From: Ohtaekwangia sp036786105
Lineage (GTDB): Bacteria > Bacteroidota > Bacteroidia > Cytophagales > Cyclobacteriaceae
Direction of reading: 5' to 3'
Assembly: GCF_036786105.1 (NCBI RefSeq)
Contig: NZ_DAIQRQ010000021.1
Location: 1 to 64,000, forward strand
Length of the DNA stretch: 64,000 nucleotides
Shown here: positions 36,834-44,206 of the stretch, piece by piece
Layout: each line of letters begins with the position of its first letter
Position numbering within the stretch: the stretch's first letter is position 1
Notes under the pieces: model-generated
What the model was told of the DNA's origin: nothing
Database searches by the model: none
Seen by the model: the letters and a program-made list of their open reading frames with translations, nothing else
Made by a program: the position numbers and the translations under genes

Positions 36834-36950
36834 TTTATTTAACAACAAAGGAAGGCTATTGTGTTGTGAGATGCAAGGGGAGAAGTGTCTTCTAATTTCT
36901 TGGTTGTTAAAAATGATGGTGGTTAATTGCGCCAAAATTGAGGACGTAAT

Positions 36951-37391
36951 ATGATTTTTAAGATCTTTCGGGCAGTGTGGTTTTTCTCGTTGCTGGGTGT
37001 GCTGGCTGCCTTGCTGTATGTATATGCCGACCTGCCGGAGAATGTTATTGTGCAGCAGGAAGGTATCGAAACGGTGCTGCTTACGCGTGATGTTTTCTTT
37101 TACATCGTGGTAGCATTCCTCACCATTATCAACGTGTTAGTGTATTTGATTTCAAGTTTGTATAAAAAAGATCATACGTTTCGTGCATGGTTCTACGGAC
37201 TTATTATCGCTATTAATTTCTTTTTCGTGGTGGGCTTATTCCTGATCAATGCCTATAACAGCGATGAACGTTTCGACTTTAGCCGCATTGGCTTTGCAAT
37301 CTATGGTAGTGTAGGACTGGTCGCATTGTGGGCGATCAGCTGGCCTTTTGTGCGCTTTTTCGACAAGAAATCATCAAATCAATCAGTTTAG
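36951..37391 (+). CDS. Small integral membrane protein, unknown function
   Basis: A 146-residue protein with four predicted membrane helices (about 5-25, 47-69, 82-102, 113-135). A periplasmic segment follows the first helix (LPENVIVQQEGIETVLLTRD) and the C-terminal tail is basic (FFDKKSSNQ). I recognise no family. It stands alone, divergent from the riboswitch operon, with parE 250 bases downstream. Confidence 0.72.
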   Translation: MIFKIFRAVWFFSLLGVLAALLYVYADLPENVIVQQEGIETVLLTRDVFFYIVVAFLTIINVLVYLISSLYKKDHTFRAWFYGLIIAINFFFVVGLFLINAYNSDERFDFSRIGFAIYGSVGLVALWAISWPFVRFFDKKSSNQSV

Positions 37392-37642
37392 TTGAGCTGA
37401 TTTTAGCTCTTGCTACACAGTTGATTACAGTATAGTAGTTTATTCATTTTTGTAATTAGAGTTTTTATTGAATCCCTTGAAGTGACTTTAAAATTCATTT
37501 TATTAGAACCAGATAGATATTTTGCTGCGGCCCAACAGGCGATCCTTTCGCTTGCAGGTTTTCATGAAGCAGCAGATTTTTTAAACTTTGATATTGAATT
37601 TTTTAGTCTTCAATTTTCTGAACGCTAAATCCTATTCGTGCT

Positions 37643-39547
37643 ATGGCAAAATCGGAGAAAGAATCTTCCATGTTTACGTATGATGAATCGAGCATTAAGT
37701 CGCTCGACTGGCGTGAACACATTCGCCTGCGTCCGGGTATGTACATCGGTAAACTCGGTGACGGATCATCCAAGGACGATGGTATTTATGTATTGGTAAA
37801 AGAGGTAGTCGATAACTGTATCGATGAACACATGATGGGCTACGGAAAGACGATCGATGTAACGATAACCGAATCTAAAGTTACCGTTCGCGACTACGGC
37901 CGTGGTATACCCCTCGGAAAGGTCGTGGATGTTGTGTCCAAGATTAATACGGGTGCGAAATACGATTCCGGTGCTTTCCAGAAATCCGTAGGTCTGAACG
38001 GTGTCGGTACAAAAGCGGTGAACGCTTTGTCGAGCTATTTTAAAGTGCAGGCATTCCGCGAAGGCCAGCAGAAACTGGCAGAGTTCAGGAAAGGCGTTTT
38101 GGTGAACGATCCGAAACCCGGCAAGAGCGAGGAGAAGAACGGAACGTATGTTGAGTTCGAGCCGGATAGCACGATGTTCAAGAATTATCACTTCATTCCG
38201 GAATACCTGGATGACTTGATGTGGAACTACGCCTTCCTCAATGCCGGTCTTACCATAAATTATAACGGACAGAAGTTCTTTTCTAAAGACGGTCTGCTCG
38301 ATCTGCTCAGACAGAAATCTGATGCTGATGATCTTCGCTATCCGATCATTCACCTGAAAGGAAAAGATATTGAAGTTGCTCTTACCCACGGCAACCAGTA
38401 CGGAGAAGAATACTACTCCTTTGTGAACGGCCAGAACACTACACAAGGAGGTACGCACCTCGCAGCGTTCCGTGAAGGCGTTGTAAAAGGTGTTCGCGAA
38501 TTTTATAAAACCGATTTTGATGCTGCCGATATCCGTGCAAGTATCATTGGTGCAATTGCCGTGCGTGTGCAGGAACCTGTATTCGAATCGCAGACTAAAA
38601 CTAAACTCGGATCGATTCATACTGCTCCGGAAGGAGGGCAGCCAATTAAAAGTTTCGTAGGCGACTTTGTTGCCAAAGAACTGGAGATATACCTGAATAC
38701 CAACCCGGTTGCAGCTGATGCATTGAAGAAACGCATTCAGCAATCAGAACGTGAACGCAAGGAGATCGCCGGTATCAAAAAGCTGGCGAACGAGCGTGCC
38801 AAAAAAGCAAACCTGCACAACCGTAAGTTGCGGGACTGCCGCTATCACTTCGATGAAAAGAATCCAAAAGGTGCCGGCAGCATGATCTTCATTACCGAAG
38901 GTGACTCGGCCAGTGGTTCTATTACCAAGTCGCGTGATGTGGAGACACAAGCCGTATTCAGCTTGCGCGGTAAGCCGTTGAACTGTTTCGGTCTTACTAA
39001 AAAAGTTGTGTATGAGAACGAAGAGTTCAACCTGCTGCAGCACGCCTTGAATATTGAAGACGGTCTCGATGGACTTCGTTACGATAAAGTAATTATCGCT
39101 ACCGATGCGGATGTGGATGGTATGCACATTCGCCTGTTGTTGATGACGTTCTTCCTGCAGTTCTTCCCCGATTTGGTAAAGGCTGGCCATGTATTCATTC
39201 TGGAGACTCCGCTGTTCCGGGTGCGTAACAAGAAAGAAACCATCTACTGCTATAGCGATGAAGAAAAGCAGGCTGCCATCAGGAAGCTTGGAAGCAAACC
39301 GGAGATTACCCGCTTCAAAGGATTAGGAGAGATATCGCCGGATGAGTTTGGAAATTTCATCGGAGAGAATATTCGTCTTCAGCCGGTGTTGCTGCATAAA
39401 GACAGCCACCTGCAGAAGATATTGGAGTTCTATATGGGCAAGAACTCGCCTACACGTCAGGATTTTATTATTGAGAACCTGCGCATTGAACTGGATAAGG
39501 TAGAAGGGGTGGCAGAAGAAAAAACAGAGGAAGAAGTAGAAGCATAG
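37643..39547 (+). CDS. parE: DNA topoisomerase IV subunit B
   Basis: ATPase subunit of topoisomerase IV, 634 residues, which decatenates daughter chromosomes together with ParC. The GHKL ATPase part has VKEVVDNCIDE, DYGRGIPLG and VGLNGVGTKAVNAL. The TOPRIM domain has FITEGDSASGS and the metal-binding DADVDGMHIR, and the tail RFKGLGE is conserved. It precedes parC by 26 bases. The pairing and the partner's CTD point to topoisomerase IV rather than gyrase. Confidence 0.92.
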   Translation: MAKSEKESSMFTYDESSIKSLDWREHIRLRPGMYIGKLGDGSSKDDGIYVLVKEVVDNCIDEHMMGYGKTIDVTITESKVTVRDYGRGIPLGKVVDVVSKINTGAKYDSGAFQKSVGLNGVGTKAVNALSSYFKVQAFREGQQKLAEFRKGVLVNDPKPGKSEEKNGTYVEFEPDSTMFKNYHFIPEYLDDLMWNYAFLNAGLTINYNGQKFFSKDGLLDLLRQKSDADDLRYPIIHLKGKDIEVALTHGNQYGEEYYSFVNGQNTTQGGTHLAAFREGVVKGVREFYKTDFDAADIRASIIGAIAVRVQEPVFESQTKTKLGSIHTAPEGGQPIKSFVGDFVAKELEIYLNTNPVAADALKKRIQQSERERKEIAGIKKLANERAKKANLHNRKLRDCRYHFDEKNPKGAGSMIFITEGDSASGSITKSRDVETQAVFSLRGKPLNCFGLTKKVVYENEEFNLLQHALNIEDGLDGLRYDKVIIATDADVDGMHIRLLLMTFFLQFFPDLVKAGHVFILETPLFRVRNKKETIYCYSDEEKQAAIRKLGSKPEITRFKGLGEISPDEFGNFIGENIRLQPVLLHKDSHLQKILEFYMGKNSPTRQDFIIENLRIELDKVEGVAEEKTEEEVEA

Positions 39548-39573
39548 TATTGAAGACATTTTTTTAATCGGTC

Positions 39574-42417
39574 ATGAGTAAGAAAGACAACCCGAAAGCA
39601 AACCACGACAACGAGTCGAACGAAGAACCAAGCAACGGTGGCGGTACAGGTGAAGATGTAATCCACTCCATTGCGATCGATGGTCTGTACGAAAGCTGGT
39701 TTCTCGATTATGCCTCGTATGTAATTCTGGAGCGTGCCGTTCCGCGGCTGGAAGACGGGTTCAAGCCCGTGCAGCGCAGAATCATGCACTCACTTAAAGA
39801 GATGGACGATGGCCGGTTCAATAAAGTAGCGAACGTGATTGGTAACACCATGCAGTATCACCCGCACGGTGATGCTTCCATTGGTGAGGCAATCGTAAAT
39901 ATAGGGCAGAAGGATCTGCTCATTGAAACACAAGGTAACTGGGGAGATGTTCGCACCGGCGATGGTGCAGCAGCGCCACGTTATATAGAAGCGCGCCTCT
40001 CGAAGTTTGCGCTCGATGTTGTTTACAACGCGCAGACTACCGAATGGCAATTGTCGTACGATGGTCGTAAGAAAGAACCGGTTACGCTGCCGGTAAAGTT
40101 TCCGCTGTTGCTGTCGCAGGGAGTAGAAGGTATAGCGGTAGGTCTTTCAACCAAAATTTTGCCGCACAACTTCTGCGAGCTGATCAAGGCTTCTATTGAT
40201 ATACTGAAGGGTAAGAATCCGAAAATATACCCTGACTTTCCCACCGGAGGTATTGCTGACTTCAGCGATTACAACCAGGGATTGAGAGGAGGGAAGATCA
40301 AGGTGAGAGCCAAGATTGATGTGCTTGACAAAAAGACGCTTGTTATCAAGGAGATACCTTTCTCAACCACCACAACATCTCTCATGGAGTCGATCGTGAA
40401 GGCGAGTGAGAAAGGCCAGATCAAGGTAAAGCAGGTGATTGATAATACAGCTGCCAATGTAGAGATCCAATTGCAATTGCAGCCAGGGCAATCTCCGGAA
40501 GTAGCGATCGATGCCCTTTATGCATTTACGGATTGTGAAATATCGATATCGCCGAATGCCTGCGTGATTGTGGACGACAAGCCACGGTTCATGCCGGTGA
40601 ACCAGATATTGAAAGCCAATACGGATCAAACCGTAGAACTCCTGAAGCGTGAGCTGGAGATCAAACGTTCAGAGCTGATGGAGAAGATCCTGTTCTCATC
40701 ACTCGAAAAGATATTTATCGAAAACCGTATATACCGCGACATTGAAGAAGCGGAAAGTTGGGAAGAAGTAATTCAGACGATCGATAAGGGACTGAAACCT
40801 CACAAGAAGAAATTCTATCGCGAGATTACGACAGATGATATTGTACGGCTCACGGAAATACGCATCAAGCGTATCTCCAAATTTGACTCATTCAAAGCAG
40901 ATGAGATGCTGCGCGATCTTCAGAAAGAACTGAAGGAAACAGAACATCACCTGAAGAACCTGACTGATTTTGCTATTGCTTACTTCCAGCGACTACTTGA
41001 GAAATATGGCAAAGGTCGCGAGCGTAAAACAGAGATCAAGAGCTTCCAGTCTGTTACGGCTGTGGAAGTTATCGCAAACAACCAGAAGTTATATGTGAAC
41101 CGCGCTGATGGCTTCATTGGATATGGTTTGAAGAAAGATGAGTATATCTGCGACTGTTCTGATCTTGACGATGTAATCGTGATCCGCAAGGATGGTAAAG
41201 CGAGAGTGTCGCGTATCCAGGATAAAGTCTTCATGGGTAAAGATATACTGTATGTAGGCATCTGGAAGAAAGGTGACGATCGTATGGTATATAATGTGAT
41301 CTATGCCGATGGAAAAGGAGGTAAGAGCTTCGCGAAGCGTTTCAATATACCAGGTGTTACCCGCGATAAGGAGTATGATTTGACGCAGGGCAATCCGAAC
41401 TCCCGCATTCTCTATGTGAGTGGAAATCCGAATGGCGAAGCGGAGAAAGTAGAAGTAAAACTTTCGCAATCCAGTACCGCGCGCAAGAAGATATTTACGT
41501 ACGACTTTGCCGAGTTGGAAATAAAGGGCAGAAGCTCTCGCGGAAATATACTTACACCATACCCGGTTCGTAAGGTTGACTTCCTCAAAGCGGGGGGATC
41601 GACTCTAAGTAAACTTGACCTCTGGTTCGATGCCGATGCAGGTCGTTTGAACAAAGAGAAGCGCGGGCGCTATCTGGGCAAGTTCGATGTTGATGATAAG
41701 CTTATCACTTTCTACCGCAATGGTTCTTACAAGATCACGAATTATGAACTTACCAATCGTTTTGATCCGGAGAAGACGTTGCACGTAGAGAGATTCAATC
41801 CTGAAAAAGCTATATCGGCTGTGTACGTAGATGGCGAGAGCAAGCAGTATATGGCGAAGCGCTTTATGATTGAAACGACTACACTCGATAAGGAATTTGG
41901 ATTTATCTCAGAAGGCATCGGCTCACGCCTCGTGGCCGTAACCACCTCTGAAACACCGGAAGTAGAAGTGGAGGTAGTGAAAGCTAAAGATAAACCGAAG
42001 GTAACAGAAGTTGTGAACCTCGAAGAGGTTGTAGATATCAAAGGCTGGAAGGCCGTGGGTAATAAACTTTCTCAGTACAAGGTAACGAAAGTAAACCTGG
42101 TGCAGGAAGAAGAAACCGGTTTGGAAGAAGGTGATGAAGAGAGTGCTTTGACAGAGACTACTGACACGGATCAGTCGTCAAAAAAAAAATTGAGTTCGAA
42201 TCTGAGCCCGAAGTCGAAGCAGACGGCCAAGTCAGCCTCTTCGGCGAGCCCGAAAAAGCAGGCGGTGAAAAAGGAGAAAGCAAAAGCCAGGCCCCAAGCC
42301 ACCAGCAAAAAAGCGAGCCCACCAAAAAAATCCAAGTCGAGCAGCAAGGCCTCTTCGGCCAAGCCAGCCAAAAAAGCAGCGAAGAAAGCTCCGCCAAAAA
42401 AGGCGAAGAAGAGATAA
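39574..42417 (+). CDS. parC: DNA topoisomerase IV subunit A; 3' end frameshifted at an A10 tract
   Basis: DNA-cleavage subunit of topoisomerase IV, 947 residues as the frame reads. The active-site Tyr137 is in APRYIEARLSKFA, YHPHGDASI is the winged-helix loop, and the C-terminal beta-propeller follows after about residue 480. After residue 867 the frame becomes Lys/Ser/Ala/Pro-rich and ends KKAKKR. This change coincides with a run of ten A at 42180-42189. Read in the -1 frame from there, a quite different tail continues to a stop at 42495-42497 and looks like the genuine C-terminus. See the separate entry for that segment. Confidence 0.9.
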   Translation: MSKKDNPKANHDNESNEEPSNGGGTGEDVIHSIAIDGLYESWFLDYASYVILERAVPRLEDGFKPVQRRIMHSLKEMDDGRFNKVANVIGNTMQYHPHGDASIGEAIVNIGQKDLLIETQGNWGDVRTGDGAAAPRYIEARLSKFALDVVYNAQTTEWQLSYDGRKKEPVTLPVKFPLLLSQGVEGIAVGLSTKILPHNFCELIKASIDILKGKNPKIYPDFPTGGIADFSDYNQGLRGGKIKVRAKIDVLDKKTLVIKEIPFSTTTTSLMESIVKASEKGQIKVKQVIDNTAANVEIQLQLQPGQSPEVAIDALYAFTDCEISISPNACVIVDDKPRFMPVNQILKANTDQTVELLKRELEIKRSELMEKILFSSLEKIFIENRIYRDIEEAESWEEVIQTIDKGLKPHKKKFYREITTDDIVRLTEIRIKRISKFDSFKADEMLRDLQKELKETEHHLKNLTDFAIAYFQRLLEKYGKGRERKTEIKSFQSVTAVEVIANNQKLYVNRADGFIGYGLKKDEYICDCSDLDDVIVIRKDGKARVSRIQDKVFMGKDILYVGIWKKGDDRMVYNVIYADGKGGKSFAKRFNIPGVTRDKEYDLTQGNPNSRILYVSGNPNGEAEKVEVKLSQSSTARKKIFTYDFAELEIKGRSSRGNILTPYPVRKVDFLKAGGSTLSKLDLWFDADAGRLNKEKRGRYLGKFDVDDKLITFYRNGSYKITNYELTNRFDPEKTLHVERFNPEKAISAVYVDGESKQYMAKRFMIETTTLDKEFGFISEGIGSRLVAVTTSETPEVEVEVVKAKDKPKVTEVVNLEEVVDIKGWKAVGNKLSQYKVTKVNLVQEEETGLEEGDEESALTETTDTDQSSKKKLSSNLSPKSKQTAKSASSASPKKQAVKKEKAKARPQATSKKASPPKKSKSSSKASSAKPAKKAAKKAPPKKAKKR

Positions 42418-42497
42418 GGAATAAGTCCGGAAGTCCGGAAGACGGAAAGTCTTCTGGCACTTTCAGCGCAGGCGATACGATTGAGTTATCAGTTTAG
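42180..42497 (+). other. Alternative-frame C-terminus of parC after the A10 tract
   Basis: From the A10 run the -1 frame reads about 105 codons without a stop: KKKIEFESEPEVEADG, then QVSLFGEPEK, a polar linker, QQGLFG, and the end FSAGDTIELSV. The IEFE start, the acidic SLFGEPE block and the GDTIEL ending are what I would expect at the end of Cytophagales ParC. The Lys-rich reading in the annotated frame would be its out-of-frame shadow. An 11-A or 8-A tract would restore the frame. The options are an indel in the assembly, a real mutation, or -1 slippage by polymerase or ribosome. Confidence 0.78.
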
Positions 42498-42605
42498 TCG
42501 TTATCGGCGAATTGTTATCCGTTAATTGTGGGTGTGATGCTTACAGTTAGCGGATAATTTTTTTTTCCACAGATCTCACAGAATTGCATATCCGTTATCA
42601 GTTAA

Positions 42606-42800
42606 TCGCTATCGGGCAAGATCGAAAAAGACGGGAATGAATTTCATGCCTGGTGCCCTGAGCTGCCAGGATGCCATACGCATGGTAAGGTTCCCGCAAT
42701 AGCATTGGAGAATTTGAAGGATGCAGTTCAATTGTACTTAGATACAATTATGGAAGAGGAGATAGCCAGGCTTACAACCGAAATGTTGGATGAAGCCTAA
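42606..42800 (+). pseudogene. hicB: hicB-like antitoxin remnant, N-terminus lost
   Basis: An open frame without a start codon encodes about 61 residues of a HicB-type antitoxin: KIEKDGNEFHAWCPELPGCH, THGK, then ALENLKDAVQLYLDTI and EEEIARLTTEML. The PELPGCHTxG and EAxxNxxEAIxLYL-like pattern is the HicB partial-RNase-H fold. The usual first strand with its Met is replaced by the repeat ending at 42608, so the gene is truncated at its 5' end. The last 11 bases overlap the hicA remnant. Confidence 0.78.
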
Positions 42801-42892
42801 AATTAATCAAGCTCTTAGAAAAAGAGGGCTTCATTTTCGTTCGCCAATCAGGTAGCCTGCAGATCCGTTATAAGTTACACGTTAATCGTTAA
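42790..42892 (+). pseudogene. hicA: hicA-like toxin remnant, frameshifted and truncated
   Basis: An ATG at 42790 overlapping hicB starts MKPK. A single extra A in the AAAA at 42799-42802 shifts the frame. In the restored frame it reads KLIKLLEKEGFIFVRQSGS, a typical HicA N-terminus with the double-stranded-RNA-binding-like fold. The match stops there: the conserved His after GS is missing, and the remaining bases are the intergenic repeat at 42863-42888, ending at a TAA at 42890-42892. It is therefore non-functional as a toxin. Confidence 0.72.
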
Positions 42893-42934
42893 TAGATTTT
42901 CAATTTACCTGTAACGGTTAACTGTTCACGGATA

Positions 42935-44131
42935 TCAAAGTCTTTTCTCCACCAGCTCAGCCACTGTCTCTCCAATAGACAGTGAAGATGTAGCGGCAGG
43001 GGAAGGAGCGTTGCAGACATTGATAGCTTGTTTTTCTTCCAGAATCATGAAGTCGTCCAGCAGGCCGCCTGTTCTGTCGCAGGCCTGGGCACGCACTCCG
43101 GCTCCGCCTTCCATGAGGTCTTCTTCTTTAATTTCCGGCAATAGTTTTTGAAGCGCTTCGGTAAATGCCGCTTTGGAGTAAGAGCGATGCATTTCGCCTA
43201 TGCCGGTTCGCCAGTACTTCGCTACAATTTTACGGAAGCCCGGCCACGCCAGTGTTTCACCGAGTTCTGCAAGGTTGATGTCCGATTTTTTATAGCCTTC
43301 ACGCTTGAAAGCGAGTACGGCATTTGGTCCGCACTCTACACCACCGCCTACCATCGTTGTGAAGTGCACGCCCAGGAACGGGAAGTTCGGATCGGGCACC
43401 GGGTATATCAGTGTCTTTACTAAATATTCTTTCTCTTTCTTAAGCTTATAGTATTCACCACGGAAGGGAATGATCTTTACATTTACATGGGAAGAAGTAA
43501 GGCGCGCAATTTTATCCGAATATAGTCCGGCACAATTCACCACCAGCTTACCGGTATAGCTTGCCTTTTGTGTAGCCACCACCACCTTGTCGCTATCGAA
43601 TTGTATATCGATCACTTTCTCGCCGAGCTTCAATTCTCCACCTTGTTGCTGAAATACTTCGGCATATTTCTCGGCTACCATACGGTAATCAACGATACCT
43701 GTCTGTGGTACATGTATACCGGCGATGCCGGCAACGTGAGGTTCATATTCTTTCAGCTCAGAAGCATTTAGCATCTTAAGATTTTGAAGGCCGTTTTGCA
43801 ATCCGCGATCGTATATATTCTTTAACAGGGGAAGCTCCTTCTCATCAGTAGCGACAATCACTTTTCCGCAGATGTTGTGTGGTATATCATGCTGGCGGCA
43901 AAAGTTAAGAAGCAGGTTGTAGCCGTGAATACAATTTCGGGCTTTCAAACTTCCGGGTTTATAGTATATACCGGAGTGAATGACGTTGCTGTTATTACCG
44001 GTTTGATGGTTGGCGACAGCATTCTCTTTTTCGATTACAATTACTTTAAGCCTGGAATTTCGGCTGGTGAGTTGCAGGGCAGTGGCCAGACCGACAGCGC
44101 CACCTCCAATCACTATAACATCGTATTGCAC
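42935..44131 (-). CDS. lhgO: L-2-hydroxyglutarate oxidase
   Basis: FAD-dependent oxidoreductase of 398 residues of the LhgO/L2HGDH family, which oxidises L-2-hydroxyglutarate to 2-oxoglutarate. VIVIGGGAVGLATALQL is the FAD dinucleotide-binding motif. HQTGNNSNVIHSGIYYKPGSLKA is the family hallmark, and GGVECGPNAVLAFKREGY lies near the active site. It follows the aconitase gene and its terminator, so it probably has its own promoter; both enzymes act around 2-oxoglutarate and the TCA cycle. Confidence 0.92.
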   Translation of the reverse strand: MQYDVIVIGGGAVGLATALQLTSRNSRLKVIVIEKENAVANHQTGNNSNVIHSGIYYKPGSLKARNCIHGYNLLLNFCRQHDIPHNICGKVIVATDEKELPLLKNIYDRGLQNGLQNLKMLNASELKEYEPHVAGIAGIHVPQTGIVDYRMVAEKYAEVFQQQGGELKLGEKVIDIQFDSDKVVVATQKASYTGKLVVNCAGLYSDKIARLTSSHVNVKIIPFRGEYYKLKKEKEYLVKTLIYPVPDPNFPFLGVHFTTMVGGGVECGPNAVLAFKREGYKKSDINLAELGETLAWPGFRKIVAKYWRTGIGEMHRSYSKAAFTEALQKLLPEIKEEDLMEGGAGVRAQACDRTGGLLDDFMILEEKQAINVCNAPSPAATSSLSIGETVAELVEKRL

Positions 44132-44169
44132 GGACTTGAATTTTGCCCGAAGCTAACGTAAACATCTAT

Positions 44170-44197
44170 AAAAAAGAAGCCCCGGATTTACCGGGGC
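44170..44197 (-). terminator. Rho-independent terminator after the aconitase gene
   Basis: On the minus strand GCCCCGG (44197-44191) pairs with CCGGGGC (44185-44179) around a 5-base loop. It is followed by TTCTTTTTTATA. It lies ten bases after the aconitase stop codon. Confidence 0.9.
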
Positions 44198-44206
44198 CTC
44201 GTTATT

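Larger units (their letters stand above)
42498..42934. repeat. AT-rich intergenic region with degenerate GTTATC/GTTAATCG repeats
   Basis: The gap between parC and lhgO contains several related short units such as ATCCGTTATCAGTTAATCG (42590-42608), a longer variant at 42863-42888 (ATCCGTTATAAGTTACACG then TTAATCG) and a partial TTATCCGTTAATTG near 42517. Two of these bracket the decayed hicBA genes. No intact gene is present. Confidence 0.6.

Noticed and set aside
36723..36935. 70-codon minus-strand frame over the riboswitch
   Set aside because: The sequence is explained by the TPP aptamer and its leader; the translation has no protein-like features.
37482..37628. 48-codon frame starting GTG just upstream of parE
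   Set aside because: It has no recognisable motif and no good start context, and its AT-rich composition is compatible with chance. I left it out as a gene.
37766..38743. 325-codon antisense frame across parE
   Set aside because: Shadow of the parE coding frame; it has no domain, and ATPase motifs are intact on the plus strand.
42171..42417. Histone-H1-like domain as a true ParC tail, matching the aconitase tail
   Set aside because: The Lys-rich reading begins exactly at the A10 run, and the -1 frame gives a more family-like C-terminus. The two H1-like tails in this window are therefore probably not equivalent.
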